29,609 bases of DNA from Actinomycetota bacterium (GTDB lineage Bacteria; Actinomycetota; Actinomycetes; Actinomycetales; Microbacteriaceae): NCBI GenBank assembly GCA_016870695.1, contig VGAV01000001.1:1-29609 (forward strand), given 5' to 3'. The notes beneath the pieces were generated by a model that did not search any database, was not told the origin of the DNA, and worked only from the letters and a program-made list of their open reading frames with translations. How positions within the stretch are numbered: the first letter of the stretch is position 1; each line of letters starts with the position of its first letter. Shown here in pieces: positions 15,956-26,189 of this stretch. The translations under genes and the position numbers were made by a program.

Positions 15956-16311
15956 AGGTTCAACCCTCCTTCGCGGGCGCCCTCGGCGATCGCGGCGACG
16001 CGACCGGCGTAACGGTTGCCACCACGGTCGAACACGACGTCGGAGACACCGGCGACCTTGGCACGCTCGGCGACGAGCTCGCCGACCTTGCGGGCCTTGG
16101 CCGTCTTGTCACCGTCGAACGACCGCAGGTCGACCTCGAGCGTGGAGGCCGAGGCCAGCGTGTGGCCCTTGCTGTCGTCGACGAGCTGGACGAAGACGTG
16201 GCGCGCGGAGCGCGTCACGACCAGACGGGGACGGACGTCGGTGCCCACGACCTTCTTGCGAAGACGTGCGTGGCGACGCGCGCGGGCTGCGGACTTTGTC
16301 TTGAGAGCCAT
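15952..16311 (-). CDS. rplR: 50S ribosomal protein L18
   Basis: Binds 5S rRNA in the central protuberance. The 119 residues contain [20 protein letters not shown] and end [22 protein letters not shown], all typical. The length matches the family. The stop is 3 bp from the rpsE start region (GTGA), and it begins 3 nt after the rplF stop. Confidence 0.97.
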   Translation of the reverse strand: MALKTKSAARARRHARLRKKVVGTDVRPRLVVTRSARHVFVQLVDDSKGHTLASASTLEVDLRSFDGDKTAKARKVGELVAERAKVAGVSDVVFDRGGNRYAGRVAAIAEGAREGGLNL

Positions 16312-16314
16312 GGC

Positions 16315-16851
16315 TTACTTACCACTCTTTCCGGCCTTGCGACGCACGACCTCGCCCGCGTACCGGACACCCTTGCCCTTGTAGGGCTCGGGCTTGCGGA
16401 TCTTGCGGATGTTGGCGGCGGCCTCACCGACGGCCTGCTTGTCGATGCCACTCACGGTGACCTTGTTGTTGCCCTCCACCGTGAGCGTGATGCCGGCGGG
16501 GGGCTCGACCAGCACGGGGTGCGAGAAGCCGAGGGCGAACTCGATCGAGCTGCCCTTCTGCGCGACGCGGTAACCCGTGCCGACGACCTCGAGACCCTTG
16601 GTGTAGCCCTGGGTGACACCGATGATGTTGTTGTTGATGAGCGTGCGGGTCAGGCCGTGGAGCGACCGCGACTCGCGCTCGTCGTCGGGGCGGGTGACGA
16701 GAATCTGATTCTCCTCGACCGACACCTCGAGGGGCTGCGCAATGGTGAGCGCGAGCTCGCCCTTGGGGCCCTTGACGGCGACCTCCCGGCCGTTCACCGA
16801 GACGGTGACTCCGGCGGGGATGTCGATGGGAAGACGTCCGATACGCGACAT
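16315..16851 (-). CDS. rplF: 50S ribosomal protein L6
   Basis: Binds 23S rRNA near the sarcin-ricin loop where elongation factors dock. The 178 residues begin [17 protein letters not shown] and end with the conserved [15 protein letters not shown] and a Lys-rich tail. Length is normal. Only 6 nt separate it from rpsH. Confidence 0.98.
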   Translation of the reverse strand: MSRIGRLPIDIPAGVTVSVNGREVAVKGPKGELALTIAQPLEVSVEENQILVTRPDDERESRSLHGLTRTLINNNIIGVTQGYTKGLEVVGTGYRVAQKGSSIEFALGFSHPVLVEPPAGITLTVEGNNKVTVSGIDKQAVGEAAANIRKIRKPEPYKGKGVRYAGEVVRRKAGKSGK

Positions 16852-16857
16852 GTCAGA

Positions 16858-17256
16858 TCACCACACGTAGGCGAGGACTTCCCCGCCGACGCCCTTCTGC
16901 TCTGCCTGACGGTCGGTGAGGAGACCGGAGGAGGTGGACAGGATGGCCACGCCCAGGCCGCCGAGGACCGTGGGGACCTCGGTCGACTTCGCGTACACGC
17001 GGAGGCCGGGCTTGGAGACGCGCTTGATGCCGGCGATCGACCGCTCGCGGTTCGGGCCGTACTTCAGCGTCATCGTGAGGGTCTGGCCGACACGGGCGTC
17101 AGCGACGCTCCAGTCGGCGATGTAACCCTCCTGCTTGAGGATCTCGGCGATGGTGGTCTTGAGCTTCGAGCTCGGCAGCGACACGGAGTCGTGGTGCGCC
17201 GAGTTCGCGTTGCGCAGACGGGTCAGCATGTCTGCGACCGGGTCTGTCATCGTCAT
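16858..17256 (-). CDS. rpsH: 30S ribosomal protein S8
   Basis: Primary 16S rRNA-binding protein and, in E. coli, the spc operon repressor. The 132 residues carry [16 protein letters not shown], the [10 protein letters not shown] core and the C-terminal [11 protein letters not shown]. An upstream ATG (MTM) two codons earlier is included in the coordinates; the alternative is MTDPVADM. rpsN does not precede it; instead a 92-bp gap with a hairpin lies between it and rplE. Confidence 0.97.
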   Translation of the reverse strand: MTMTDPVADMLTRLRNANSAHHDSVSLPSSKLKTTIAEILKQEGYIADWSVADARVGQTLTMTLKYGPNRERSIAGIKRVSKPGLRVYAKSTEVPTVLGGLGVAILSTSSGLLTDRQAEQKGVGGEVLAYVW

Positions 17257-17318
17257 CTGATGCTTCTTTCGTTCATGAGGTTTCGCCTGCCGTTACGCGA
17301 CAGACGACCTTCGATGAG

Positions 17319-17342
17319 GGGCCCCCGGGGTTCCGGGGGCCC
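17319..17342 (-). terminator. Hairpin between rplE and rpsH
   Basis: GGGCCCCCGG and CCGGGGGCCC are perfect 10-bp arms with a GGTT loop, 6 bp past the rplE stop. This is the spot where rpsN lies in many bacteria. There is no U-tract, so it may be an attenuator or an RNA-processing signal rather than a full stop. Confidence 0.6.
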
Positions 17343-17348
17343 GGGGGG

Positions 17349-17939
17349 TCAGGCCTGCGCGTCCGCCGACTGGAACGGGAAGCCCAGCTGACGCAGCAGC
17401 GAGCGACCCTCGTCGTCGGTCTTGGCGGTCGTGACGATCGTGATGTCGAAGCCACGCACGCGGTCGATGCGGTCCTGGTCGATCTCGTGGAACACGGACT
17501 GCTCCTGAAGACCGAAGGTGTAGTTGCCGTTGCCGTCGAACTGCTTGGCCGACAGACCGCGGAAGTCGCGGATGCGGGGCAGGGCGAGGTTGACGAGGCG
17601 GTCCACGAACTCCCACGCACGGTCGCCACGGAGGGTGACGTGCGCACCGATGGCCTGGCCCTCGCGCAGCTTGAACTGCGCGATGGACTTGCGGGCCTTG
17701 GTGACGATGGGCTTCTGACCGGTGATCTTGGTGAGGTCCTCGACCGCGCCATCGATCACCTTGCTGTCGCGAGCAGCCTCGCCGACACCGGTGTTCACGA
17801 CGACCTTGACCAGGCCGGGGATCTGCATGACGTTCGCGTAGCCGAACTCGTCCTGCAGGGCCTTCTTGATCTCGGTGTTGTACTTCTGCTTGAGGCGGGG
17901 CTGGATCTTGCCAGCCACCGCGGCAGTGTCGGTGCTCAT
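17349..17939 (-). CDS. rplE: 50S ribosomal protein L5
   Basis: Binds 5S rRNA and contacts the P-site tRNA in the large subunit. The 196 residues carry [38 protein letters not shown] and [20 protein letters not shown]. Length is normal, with a short N-terminal extension. It follows rplX with a 2-nt gap. Confidence 0.98.
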   Translation of the reverse strand: MSTDTAAVAGKIQPRLKQKYNTEIKKALQDEFGYANVMQIPGLVKVVVNTGVGEAARDSKVIDGAVEDLTKITGQKPIVTKARKSIAQFKLREGQAIGAHVTLRGDRAWEFVDRLVNLALPRIRDFRGLSAKQFDGNGNYTFGLQEQSVFHEIDQDRIDRVRGFDITIVTTAKTDDEGRSLLRQLGFPFQSADAQA

Positions 17940-17941
17940 GT

Positions 17942-18301
17942 TCAGAGGTCCTTGCCGCTCTTCTTCGCGAAACGCACGCGGACGGTGCGCTTGACGCCGT
18001 CCTTCACCTGCTCCTCGACGCGGTGGCCGACACGGGTCGGCTTTTTGGTCGAGGGGTCGACGAGCGCGACGTTCGAGATGTGGATCGGGGCTTCGAACGT
18101 CTCGATGCCGCCGGTCTTGGTACCGCGCTGGGACTGGCCCACGCGGTTGTGCTTGGTGACGTAGTTCACGCCCTCGACGATGACGCGGTTCTGCTCGGAC
18201 AGGACCTCGAGGACCTTGCCCTGCTTACCGCGGTCGCCGCCGCGCTCGGGCTTGGCGCCCGAGATGACCTGAACCAGGTCGCCCTTCTTGATCTTCGCCA
18301 T
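17942..18301 (-). CDS. rplX: 50S ribosomal protein L24
   Basis: Assembly-initiating protein of the large subunit at the tunnel exit. The 119 residues have the KOW motif region [12 protein letters not shown] and [19 protein letters not shown] chose ATG 18301; a TTG at 18307 is also in frame. GGAGG lies 10 nt before the ATG inside the end of rplN. The family's length is about 105, and the extra residues are C-terminal. Confidence 0.97.
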   Translation of the reverse strand: MAKIKKGDLVQVISGAKPERGGDRGKQGKVLEVLSEQNRVIVEGVNYVTKHNRVGQSQRGTKTGGIETFEAPIHISNVALVDPSTKKPTRVGHRVEEQVKDGVKRTVRVRFAKKSGKDL

Positions 18302-18303
18302 GA

Positions 18304-18672
18304 TCAAATGACCTCCGGGGCGAGCGAGACGATCTTCATGAACTTCTTGTCGCGAAGCTCACGGCCAACCGGCCCGAAGATACGGGTGCCGCGGGGCTCC
18401 CCGTCGTTCTTCAGGATCACGGCGGCGTTCTCGTCGAACTTGATGTACGAGCCGTCGGGACGGCGGGTCTGCTTCACGACACGGACGACGACGGCCTTGA
18501 CCACGTCGCCCTTCTTGACGTTTCCACCCGGGATCGCGTCCTTGACCGTGGCGACGATGACGTCGCCCAGGCCGGCGTAACGGCGGTTCGACCCACCGAG
18601 CACGCGGATGGTGAGCAGCTCCTTGGCGCCGGTGTTGTCGGCGACCTTCAGCCGGGATTCGTTCTGAATCAC
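18304..18672 (-). CDS. rplN: 50S ribosomal protein L14
   Basis: Lies at the subunit interface and binds the ribosome silencing factor RsfS in other bacteria. The 122 residues start [20 protein letters not shown] and end [19 protein letters not shown], a near-universal sequence. Length is exactly typical. It follows rpsQ after 35 nt with a clear AGGAG site; no promoter is obvious there, so spc and S10 genes may be one transcript. Confidence 0.98.
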   Translation of the reverse strand: MIQNESRLKVADNTGAKELLTIRVLGGSNRRYAGLGDVIVATVKDAIPGGNVKKGDVVKAVVVRVVKQTRRPDGSYIKFDENAAVILKNDGEPRGTRIFGPVGRELRDKKFMKIVSLAPEVI

Positions 18673-18707
18673 TTTTTACTCCTTGGGTTCCAAGCGAGCC
18701 GCGAGGC

Positions 18708-19040
18708 TTACTTGGCCTTCTCGAGGATCTCGACCAGACGCCAGCGCTTGGTGGCGCTCAGCGGACGGGTCTCGTTGATGACGACGAGGTCGCCGATGCC
18801 CGCCGAGTTGCTCTCGTCGTGCGCCTTGACCTTCGAGGTGCGACGGATGACCTTGCCGTAGAGCGGGTGCTTCACGCGGTCCTCGACCTCGACGACGATC
18901 GTCTTGTCCATCTTGTCGCTGACGACGTAGCCGCGACGCGCCTTGCGGTAACCGCGGGCGTTCTCGTCGCGCACGTCGTTCGCGGCGTGCTCGTGACCGG
19001 CGACCTGCGCCTCGGCCTCTGCCTTCTTCGCGGTGGCCAT
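18708..19040 (-). CDS. rpsQ: 30S ribosomal protein S17
   Basis: Primary 16S rRNA-binding protein. The 110 residues include an N-terminal extension of about 27 residues ([20 protein letters not shown]), then [19 protein letters not shown] and [15 protein letters not shown]. The core is OB-fold and typical; the extension is not found in E. coli (84 residues). The start shares a base with the rpmC stop. Confidence 0.97.
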   Translation of the reverse strand: MATAKKAEAEAQVAGHEHAANDVRDENARGYRKARRGYVVSDKMDKTIVVEVEDRVKHPLYGKVIRRTSKVKAHDESNSAGIGDLVVINETRPLSATKRWRLVEILEKAK

Positions 19041-19348
19041 TACTCCGCCTCTTCCTTCGCGGCGTCGTCAGCGGCATCCGCCTTCTTCGCCTTGCTCTTC
19101 TTCGCCTTGACCTCGACCGGAGCCGGGGTGGCACGGATGCCGAGCTCGCGCTCACGGATCACGGTGTACAGACGCGCGATGTCGCGCTTGACCGCACGGA
19201 TGCGACCGTGGCTCTCGAGCTGGCCGGTGGCCGACTGGAAGCGCAGGTTGAACAGCTCTTCCTTGGCCTTGCGCAGCTCCTCGACGAGGCGCTGGTCTTC
19301 GAACGTGTCGAGCTCGCTCGGGGCGAGCTGCTTGGTGCCGATCGCCAT
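19040..19348 (-). CDS. rpmC: 50S ribosomal protein L29
   Basis: Tunnel-exit protein next to L23 that helps bind trigger factor and SRP. The 102 residues start [20 protein letters not shown] and have the helix pair [18 protein letters not shown]; the C-terminal 30 residues are Lys/Ala/Glu/Asp-rich and beyond the usual 65-75-residue length. The start shares a base with the rplP stop (TAATG). Confidence 0.97.
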   Translation of the reverse strand: MAIGTKQLAPSELDTFEDQRLVEELRKAKEELFNLRFQSATGQLESHGRIRAVKRDIARLYTVIRERELGIRATPAPVEVKAKKSKAKKADAADDAAKEEAE

Positions 19349-19767
19349 TACGCGTCGCCCTCCTCGCGCTTGATGATGCGTGCCTTCAGCGGCAGCTTGT
19401 GGATGGCTCGGGTGAGGGCCTCGCGAGCGAGCTCCTCGTTCACACCCGCGACCTCGAAGAGGACGCGGCCCGGCTTGACGTTTGCGACCCACCACTCGGG
19501 GGAACCCTTACCGGAACCCATGCGGGTCTCGGCGGGCTTCTTGGTGAGGGGACGGTCGGGGTAGATGTTGATCCACACCTTTCCGCCACGCTTGATGTGA
19601 CGCGTCATGGCGATACGAGCGGACTCGATCTGACGGTTGGTCACGTAGGCGGGGGTCAGGGCCTGGATGCCGAACTCACCGAACGACACCTGGGTGCCAC
19701 CGGTGGCCTGGCCCGAGCGGCCCGGGTGGTGCTGCTTGCGGTACTTGACCTTGCGGGGGATGAGCAT
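19348..19767 (-). CDS. rplP: 50S ribosomal protein L16
   Basis: Late assembly protein near the A-site tRNA and peptidyl transferase centre. The 139 residues start [19 protein letters not shown], then [20 protein letters not shown] and [18 protein letters not shown]. Length is typical. Its ATG overlaps the rpsC stop by one base. Confidence 0.98.
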   Translation of the reverse strand: MLIPRKVKYRKQHHPGRSGQATGGTQVSFGEFGIQALTPAYVTNRQIESARIAMTRHIKRGGKVWINIYPDRPLTKKPAETRMGSGKGSPEWWVANVKPGRVLFEVAGVNEELAREALTRAIHKLPLKARIIKREEGDA

Positions 19768-20525
19768 TACGCCGACGCTCCTTCTGCCACGGGGGCCTCG
19801 TTGCGGGGGCCACGACGACGGTCGCCGCCGCGGTCGTCACGACCGCGGGACTTCGGGGCGTTGGCCTGCTCGCGGGCGAGCTCCTTGTTGGTGAGGTCGC
19901 CCTTGTAGATCCAGACCTTCACGCCGATGCGGCCGAAGGTGGTCTTGGCCTCGTAGAAGCCGTAGTCGATGTTCGCGCGCAGCGTGTGCAGCGGAACGCG
20001 ACCCTCGCGGTAGAACTCCGAGCGGCTCATCTCAGCGCCGCCGAGACGGCCCGACACCTGGATGCGGACACCCTTGGCGCCGGCGCGCTGGGCGCCCTGC
20101 AGACCCTTGCGCATCGCACGACGGAACGCGACACGAGCAGAGAGCTGCTCGGCCACACCCTGCGCGACGAGCTGAGCGTCGGCCTCGGGGTTCTTGACCT
20201 CGAGGATGTTCAGCTGGATCTGCTTGCCGGTGAGCTTCTCGAGGTCGGCGCGGATGCGCTCGGCCTCGGCGCCGCGACGACCGATCACGATGCCCGGGCG
20301 GGCGGTGTGGATGTCGACGCGGACACGGTCACGGGTGCGCTCGATCTCGATGTTGCTGACACCCGCGCGGTCGAGCGAGGTCGTCAGCAGACGACGGATC
20401 TTGATGTCCTCGGCGAGGTAGTCGGCGTAGCGCTGGCCGCGCTTCGTCGAGTCCGAGAACCAGCGCGACACGTGGTCGGTGGTGATGCCGAGACGGAAGC
20501 CGTACGGGTTGACCTTCTGTCCCAT
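19767..20525 (-). CDS. rpsC: 30S ribosomal protein S3
   Basis: Forms part of the mRNA entry tunnel and its helicase activity. The 252 residues have the KH domain ([19 protein letters not shown]) and the C-terminal S3 domain with [20 protein letters not shown] and the [17 protein letters not shown] motif. An Arg/Gly/Asp-rich tail of about 30 residues ends the protein. Its start shares a base with the rplV stop (TAATG). Confidence 0.98.
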   Translation of the reverse strand: MGQKVNPYGFRLGITTDHVSRWFSDSTKRGQRYADYLAEDIKIRRLLTTSLDRAGVSNIEIERTRDRVRVDIHTARPGIVIGRRGAEAERIRADLEKLTGKQIQLNILEVKNPEADAQLVAQGVAEQLSARVAFRRAMRKGLQGAQRAGAKGVRIQVSGRLGGAEMSRSEFYREGRVPLHTLRANIDYGFYEAKTTFGRIGVKVWIYKGDLTNKELAREQANAPKSRGRDDRGGDRRRGPRNEAPVAEGASA

Positions 20526-20923
20526 TACTTGCTCGCCTTCTTGTTGGTGCGCGCCGGGGCCGCAGCGGCCTCTTCGGGCGTCGCGAGCACGACCGTGATG
20601 TGGCTCGTGCGCTTCTTGATCTGGAAGGCGCGACCCTGTGCACGGGGCTGGAAACGCTTGAGCGTCGTGCCCTCGTCGACGTACGCGTTCTTCACGTACA
20701 GGTCGGCGTCATCCAGGTACTCGTTCGTCTTGTCGGCGGTGACGCGAGCGTTCGCGATCGCCGAGGCGACGAGCTTGTAGATCGGCTCGCTCGCGCCCTG
20801 GGGCGCGAACTTCAGGATGGCGAGGGCCTCTTCGGCCTGCTTGCCCTTGATGAGCGCAACGACACGACGAGCCTTCTGAGGGGTCACGCGGATGTGTCGC
20901 ACGCGTGCGATGGACTCCACCAT
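20525..20923 (-). CDS. rplV: 50S ribosomal protein L22
   Basis: Lines the peptide exit tunnel with L4 and is a known macrolide-resistance locus. The 132 residues have [18 protein letters not shown] and the tunnel hairpin region [20 protein letters not shown], with no insertion or deletion apparent in the loop. There is a short Ala/Lys-rich C-terminal tail. The gap to rpsS is 25 nt with AGGAG. Confidence 0.98.
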   Translation of the reverse strand: MVESIARVRHIRVTPQKARRVVALIKGKQAEEALAILKFAPQGASEPIYKLVASAIANARVTADKTNEYLDDADLYVKNAYVDEGTTLKRFQPRAQGRAFQIKKRTSHITVVLATPEEAAAAPARTNKKASK

Positions 20924-20948
20924 TTCTCTCTCCTCTAGCGCCCCCGCG

Positions 20949-21230
20949 TCAGCGGCGGCGGCCCTTCTTGTCGTCCTTCACGTGGCCGCGGAAGGTGCGG
21001 GTGGGCGAGAACTCGCCCAGCTTGTGGCCGACCATGGTCTCGGTCACGAACACGGGGATGTGCTTGCGACCGTCGTGCACGGCGATGGTGTGTCCCAGCA
21101 TGGCGGGGATGATCATCGACCGGCGCGACCAGGTCTTGATGACGTTCTTGGAACCGGCTTCGTTCTGCGAGACGACCTTGCGAAGCAGGTGCTCGTCGAC
21201 GAAGGGGCCCTTCTTAAGGCTGCGAGGCAT
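20949..21230 (-). CDS. rpsS: 30S ribosomal protein S19
   Basis: Head protein that pairs with S13. The 93 residues are [19 protein letters not shown] at the start, then [20 protein letters not shown] and [18 protein letters not shown]. Length and sequence are typical. It follows rplB by 12 nt. Confidence 0.98.
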   Translation of the reverse strand: MPRSLKKGPFVDEHLLRKVVSQNEAGSKNVIKTWSRRSMIIPAMLGHTIAVHDGRKHIPVFVTETMVGHKLGEFSPTRTFRGHVKDDKKGRRR

Positions 21231-21242
21231 CTTCCTCTACTC

Positions 21243-22082
<840 letters not shown>

Positions 22083-22104
22083 TGTTCTGTCCTTGGTATC
22101 CCGG

Positions 22105-22404
22105 TCAGCCGACCGACGTGAAGATGTCGATGGTGCCCGACTTCAGCGAGACGATCGCGCGCTTGGTGTCCTTGCGCTTGCCGATGCCGAAGCGGGTGCG
22201 GCGGGCCTTGCCGACACGGTTGATCGTGTTGACCGAGGCGACCTTCACGCCGAAGATCTTCTCGATGGCGAGCTTGATCTCGGTCTTCGAGGCGCGGGGG
22301 TCCACGAGGAACGTGTACTTGCCCTCGTCGATGAGCGAGTAGCTCTTCTCCGAGACGACCGGCTTCAGGATGATGTCGCGCGGGTCCTTGTTGACGGCGG
22401 TCAT
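22105..22404 (-). CDS. rplW: 50S ribosomal protein L23
   Basis: Main docking site for trigger factor and SRP at the tunnel exit. The 99 residues have [20 protein letters not shown] and [20 protein letters not shown]. Length is typical. The start overlaps the rplD stop as ATGA. Confidence 0.98.
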   Translation of the reverse strand: MTAVNKDPRDIILKPVVSEKSYSLIDEGKYTFLVDPRASKTEIKLAIEKIFGVKVASVNTINRVGKARRTRFGIGKRKDTKRAIVSLKSGTIDIFTSVG

Positions 22405-23063
22405 GCCGAGACCTCCTCGGTGGCGCCGGACTTCGACGCGACGAACGCGTCGTAGGCGGCCTTGGTGAAGACGATGTCGTCGGAGACGAGCACGTCGTAG
22501 GCGTTCAGCTGGCCGAAGGTCAGCACGTGCACGTACGCGAGGTTGCGCACGCTCTTGACCGTCAGCTCGTCGTCGCGGTCGATGACCACGAGGACGTTCT
22601 TGACGGCGCCGAAGGCGGTCAGCACGGCCGCCGCAGCCTTGGTCGAGGGCGCGCCTTCGATGCCGAAGCTGTCGACGACGTGCAGACGCGAGCCGCGGAC
22701 ACGGTCGCTCAGCGCGCCCAGGAGGGCGGCGGCGATCATCTTCTTGGGGGTGCGCTGGCCGTAGTCACGGGGCTTGGGGCCGTGGACGATGCCACCACCG
22801 GTCATGTGCGGCGCGCGGATCGAACCCTGACGGGCGTTACCCGTGCCCTTCTGCTTGAAGGGCTTGCGGCCGGCACCCGAGACCTCGCCACGACGCTTGG
22901 TCGAGTGCGTGCCCTGGCGGGCGGCGGCGCGCTGGGCGACGACGACCTGGTGGATGAGCGGGATGTTCGTCTTGACGTCGAAGATGGCGGCGGGCAGCTC
23001 CACGGAGCCGGCCTTGTTGCCGTCGGCCTTCAGGACGTCGAGCGCGAGAGTCGAGTCAGCCAT
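22401..23063 (-). CDS. rplD: 50S ribosomal protein L4
   Basis: Lines the exit tunnel; in E. coli it represses the S10 operon. The 220 residues have the tunnel loop segment [20 protein letters not shown] and [21 protein letters not shown] chose the ATG of [11 protein letters not shown] (23063); a frame-open MPDL start at 23075 would overlap the rplC stop. Length is near 207-220 in the family. There are 4 nt between it and rplC. Confidence 0.98.
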   Translation of the reverse strand: MADSTLALDVLKADGNKAGSVELPAAIFDVKTNIPLIHQVVVAQRAAARQGTHSTKRRGEVSGAGRKPFKQKGTGNARQGSIRAPHMTGGGIVHGPKPRDYGQRTPKKMIAAALLGALSDRVRGSRLHVVDSFGIEGAPSTKAAAAVLTAFGAVKNVLVVIDRDDELTVKSVRNLAYVHVLTFGQLNAYDVLVSDDIVFTKAAYDAFVASKSGATEEVSA

Positions 23064-23067
23064 GAGA

Positions 23068-23727
23068 TCAGGCACCCTTCACTGCGTTGCGGACGTAGAC
23101 GATGCGGCCGCGCGCGCCGGGGACGGCGCCCTTGACGAGCAGCAGACCCTTCTCGACGTCGACGGCGTGCACCGTGAGGTTGAGGACGGTCACGCGCTCG
23201 CCACCCATACGGCCGGCCATGCGCATGCCCTTGAAGACGCGGCTCGGAGTCGACGAGGCGCCGATCGAACCGGGCTTGCGGTGGTTGCGGTGCGCACCGT
23301 GCGAAGCGGAGACACCCTTGAAGTTGTGGCGCTTCATGACACCGGCGGTGCCCTTGCCCTTGCTGGTGCCGACGACGTCGACCAGCTGGCCGGCCTCGAA
23401 CAGGCCGTCCACGGTGAGCTCCTGGCCCAGCGAGTAGTCGGCGGCGTCCGCGGTGCGCACCTCGGTGAGGTGGCGGCGCGGCGTGACGCCGGCGGCCTCG
23501 AAGTGAGCCGTGAGGGGCTTGTTCACCTTGCGGGGGTCGATCTGGCCGTAGCCGATCTGCACGGCGTTGTAGCCGTCCTTCTCGACCGAGCGGAGCTGGG
23601 TCACGACGTTCGGGGCGACCTCGATGACGGTGACGGGAACGAGCTTGCCGTTCTCGTCCCACACCTGGGTCATGCCGAGCTTGGTGCCGAGGAGGCCCTT
23701 GGAGATCTTGGAGTTGATGTCAGCCAT
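23068..23727 (-). CDS. rplC: 50S ribosomal protein L3
   Basis: One of the first proteins to bind 23S rRNA; its long loop reaches the peptidyl transferase centre. The 219 residues start [20 protein letters not shown], then [17 protein letters not shown] and [20 protein letters not shown]. The ATG at 23727 is taken because earlier open codons lie in rpsJ. It follows rpsJ by 8 nt. Confidence 0.98.
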   Translation of the reverse strand: MADINSKISKGLLGTKLGMTQVWDENGKLVPVTVIEVAPNVVTQLRSVEKDGYNAVQIGYGQIDPRKVNKPLTAHFEAAGVTPRRHLTEVRTADAADYSLGQELTVDGLFEAGQLVDVVGTSKGKGTAGVMKRHNFKGVSASHGAHRNHRKPGSIGASSTPSRVFKGMRMAGRMGGERVTVLNLTVHAVDVEKGLLLVKGAVPGARGRIVYVRNAVKGA

Positions 23728-23735
23728 GTCGAACC

Positions 23736-24044
23736 TCAGAGCTTGATCTCGATGTTGACATCGGCCGGGAGGTCGAGGCGCATCAGCGAGTCGACGGCCT
23801 TGGGCGTCGGGTCGATGATGTCGATGAGGCGCTTGTGGGTGCGCATCTCGAAGTGCTCGCGGCTGTCCTTGTACTTGTGGGGCGACCGGATGACGCACAC
23901 GACGTTCTTCTCGGTCGGCAGGGGAACCGGGCCCACGACAGTGGCGCCGGCACGGGTCACGGTGTCGACGATCTTGCGCGCGGACGAGTCCAGTCCGGCG
24001 TGGTCGTACGACTTCAGGCGAATGCGGATCTTCTGTCCCGCCAT
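23736..24044 (-). CDS. rpsJ: 30S ribosomal protein S10
   Basis: Head protein and, with NusB, an antitermination factor. The 102 residues begin [20 protein letters not shown] and contain [20 protein letters not shown] and the C-terminal [11 protein letters not shown]. Length is typical. It is the first gene of the S10 block and stands behind a leader of about 305 nt from the predicted start site. A GAGAG-type purine run precedes the ATG. Confidence 0.98.
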   Translation of the reverse strand: MAGQKIRIRLKSYDHAGLDSSARKIVDTVTRAGATVVGPVPLPTEKNVVCVIRSPHKYKDSREHFEMRTHKRLIDIIDPTPKAVDSLMRLDLPADVNIEIKL

Positions 24045-24349
24045 TGTCTGCTCACTCTCTTTCTCGCGTCTTACCCGACCCCGGGCATCGGACGCACGGT
24101 GGCGCTCTCGCGCCCTGGCACTTCCCCTCGCTTGCGCGAGAGATGCTGCACCGCTGTTCAGCTGTCAAACCGGGCGCACGGCGCCCGGCCCGTCCCTCTC
24201 CGCGCGCACGCGCACGGATTCCCTGGGGGATGAGGGGGTTCGGTGTGTGTTCTGCTGCCCGCGGCCCAGGTCCCTGCGCTCTCGCGCCGCCTGTGCACTG
24301 CCCTGGCAGTGATCCTGGCGCGCGCCGAGCGCACGCCGGAATGTGGAAC
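24045..24349 (-). promoter_or_regulatory. Long structured leader of the S10 operon
   Basis: No gene is seen in these 305 bases. On the minus strand it holds several hairpins: CACTGC/GCAGTG (24296-24311), CCGGGCGC/GCGCCCGG (24170-24188), CTCGC/GCGAG (24127-24140) and GGCGC/GCGCC (24101-24114). This suggests a regulated leader. It resembles no L4-leader I can identify. Confidence 0.5.
24140..24168 (-). promoter_or_regulatory. Possible second promoter of the S10 operon
   Basis: A perfect TTGACA -35 (24163-24168) is followed after 17 bp by CATCTC (24140-24145), a poor -10. It would yield a shorter leader of about 90 nt. Confidence 0.3.
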
Positions 24350-24355
24350 TGGTCT

Positions 24356-24384
24356 AGTCTACGTGGGCCTCGGTCCGGCCGCAA
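24356..24384 (-). promoter_or_regulatory. Main promoter of the S10 operon
   Basis: TTGCGG (24379-24384) and TAGACT (24356-24361) are 17 bp apart on the minus strand. Transcription should begin near 24349. No other element is seen from 24385 to 24425. Confidence 0.75.
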
Positions 24385-24425
24385 ACCCGGGCGTGTCGCG
24401 CGCAGCGATCACTCAGAAAAGCCGA

Positions 24426-24453
24426 CGGCGCCGCCCCGTTCGGAGCGGCGCCG
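24426..24453 (-). terminator. Terminator after the antitoxin-like gene
   Basis: CGGCGCCGC (24426-24434) pairs with GCGGCGCCG (24445-24453), and a TTTT run follows on the minus strand, as in an intrinsic terminator. It lies 15 bp past the stop. Confidence 0.8.
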
Positions 24454-24468
24454 CGGACGGCATCCCTG

Positions 24469-24684
24469 TCAGGAGTTGCCGATGTTCTTGTCGATGTTCG
24501 CGCGCGTGCTGTCGATCTTGGCGTGGTGCTCGGCGGGCACGACCTTTTTGATCGCGTCCGCCGCCCCGTCGAGGATCTTGTCGCTGACCTCCTCGGCCTT
24601 CTCGCTCTTGAGGGCGTCCTCGATCTTGTCGCGGTTCTCGTCGAGGAGCTTCTTGCTCTTCGCGATGATGTCGTCGACTCCCAT
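24469..24684 (-). CDS. MT0933-type antitoxin-like small protein
   Basis: A 71-residue helical, Lys/Asp/Glu-rich protein (MGVDDIIAKSKKLLDENRD, then LDGAADAIKKVVPAEHHAK). The pattern resembles the MT0933/Rv0909-like antitoxin family, which in M. tuberculosis pairs with Rv0910. No toxin partner of that kind lies next to it here: its neighbours are tuf and the S10 operon. It has a strong Shine-Dalgarno (GAGGAGG) and its own terminator, so it is likely an independent gene. The family label is from memory of the pattern. It might as well be a stress or structural small protein. Confidence 0.75.
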   Translation of the reverse strand: MGVDDIIAKSKKLLDENRDKIEDALKSEKAEEVSDKILDGAADAIKKVVPAEHHAKIDSTRANIDKNIGNS

Positions 24685-24788
24685 GAATCCTCCTCGTGGT
24701 CACGCCCGTGGCATCCCGGGCGCCTTCATTCTGGACCGGACGGCGGCGCGAAGGGAACGGGTTGCGCGACTCCCCCGGGCACGACGAA

Positions 24789-24814
24789 GGGGCCGGGCCC
24801 GAAGGCCCGACCCC
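24789..24814 (-). terminator. Terminator of tuf
   Basis: GGGGTCGGGCC and GGCCCGGCCCC pair on the minus strand with a TTCG tetraloop and one G-U, 20 bp after the tuf stop; TTCGTCGT follows. A UUCG loop makes this a very stable hairpin. Confidence 0.85.
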
Positions 24815-24834
24815 TGTCGGTTCAGTCCGAGGAC

Positions 24835-26028
24835 TTACTTGATGATCTTGGTCACCGTGCCGGCGCCGACGGTGCGGCCACCCTCACGGATCGCGTAGCC
24901 GAGGCCCTCTTCCATGGCGATCGGCTGGATGAGCTCGACCGACATCTCGGTGGTGTCACCGGGCATGACCATCTCGGTGCCCTCGGGCAGCGTGATGACG
25001 CCGGTGACGTCCGTGGTGCGGAAGTAGAACTGCGGGCGGTAGTTCGTGAAGAACGGGTTGTGACGGCCGCCCTCCTCCTTGGACAGGATGTACGCCGTGC
25101 CCTCGAAGTTGGTGTGCGGGGTGACCGAACCGGGCTTCACGACGACCTGGCCGCGCTCGACGTCGTCACGCTTGGTGCCGCGGAGGAGCAGACCGCAGTT
25201 CTCGCCGGCCCACGCCTCGTCGAGCTGCTTGTGGAACATCTCGATACCGGTGACCGTGGTCTTCTGCGTCGGGCGGATGCCGACGATCTCGACCTCGGAG
25301 TTGATCGCGAGGGTACCGCGCTCGGCGCGGCCGGTGACGACCGTGCCACGACCGGTGATGGTGAAGACGTCCTCGATGGGCATGAGGAACGGCTTGTCCT
25401 TGTCACGCACCGGGTCGGGGATCGACGAGTCGACGGCCTCCATGAGCTCGACGATCGAGTTCACCCACTGCTCGTCGCCCTCGAGAGCCTTGAGGCCCGA
25501 GACGCGGACGACGGGGGCGTTGTCGCCGTCGAAGTCCTGCGAGGACAGGAGCTCGCGGACCTCGAGCTCGACGAGCTCCAGGATCTCCTCGTCGTCGACC
25601 ATGTCCGACTTGTTCAGCGCGACGAGCAGGTAGGGGACGCCGACCTGCTTGGCGAGCAGAACGTGCTCACGGGTCTGAGCCATCGGGCCGTCGGTGGCGG
25701 CGACCACGAGGATCGCGCCGTCCATCTGAGCGGCACCGGTGATCATGTTCTTGATGTAGTCGGCGTGACCGGGGGCGTCGACGTGAGCGTAGTGACGCTT
25801 CGGGGTCTCGTACTCGACGTGCGAGATGTTGATGGTGATACCGCGCTGGCGCTCTTCCGGCGCCGAGTCGATCGACGCGAAGTCACGCTGGACGTTGGTG
25901 GCCGACGGGAACTTGTCGGCGAGCACCTTCGAGATGGCAGCGGTGAGCGTGGTCTTGCCGTGGTCGACGTGACCGATCGTTCCGATGTTCACGTGCGGCT
26001 TGGTCCGCTCGAACTTGGCCTTAGCCAC
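24835..26028 (-). CDS. tuf: Elongation factor Tu
   Basis: GTPase that delivers aminoacyl-tRNA to the ribosome. The 397 residues have G1 GHVDHGKT, the switch I segment RQRGITI, G3 DAPGH, G4 NKSD, G5 SGLKAL, and domains 2 and 3 with the C-terminal [19 protein letters not shown]. The GTP-binding motifs are complete. The start is GTG with GGAGG 5 nt upstream. It follows fusA by 161 bp that include a terminator-like hairpin and a possible -10, so tuf may also have its own promoter. Confidence 0.99.
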   Translation of the reverse strand: MAKAKFERTKPHVNIGTIGHVDHGKTTLTAAISKVLADKFPSATNVQRDFASIDSAPEERQRGITINISHVEYETPKRHYAHVDAPGHADYIKNMITGAAQMDGAILVVAATDGPMAQTREHVLLAKQVGVPYLLVALNKSDMVDDEEILELVELEVRELLSSQDFDGDNAPVVRVSGLKALEGDEQWVNSIVELMEAVDSSIPDPVRDKDKPFLMPIEDVFTITGRGTVVTGRAERGTLAINSEVEIVGIRPTQKTTVTGIEMFHKQLDEAWAGENCGLLLRGTKRDDVERGQVVVKPGSVTPHTNFEGTAYILSKEEGGRHNPFFTNYRPQFYFRTTDVTGVITLPEGTEMVMPGDTTEMSVELIQPIAMEEGLGYAIREGGRTVGAGTVTKIIK

Positions 26029-26103
26029 TGGGTCCTCCTCAGGACGTTGATTGCGAGGTCGCGGGCGCTGGATTGCGACCGGTTCTTCGCGGGGATGGTT
26101 CTC

Positions 26104-26109
26104 AGATTA
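26104..26109 (-). promoter_or_regulatory. Possible -10 of a tuf promoter
   Basis: TAATCT on the minus strand, about 76 nt before the tuf start, with no good -35 at 17 bp. Confidence 0.3.
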
Positions 26110-26134
26110 CTAGAGAGTCGGTATTCAGTTTGAG

Positions 26135-26178
26135 CGGATGCCGGGAACCTGAGCAGAACCCGGGGTCCCCGGCATCCG
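26135..26178 (-). terminator. Terminator-like hairpin after fusA
   Basis: CGGATGCCGGG (26135-26145) and CCCGGCATCCG (26168-26178) are perfect 11-bp arms around a 22-nt loop, 11 bp past the fusA stop. There is no U-tract. Confidence 0.6.
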
Positions 26179-26189
26179 TGAGAGCGGTG

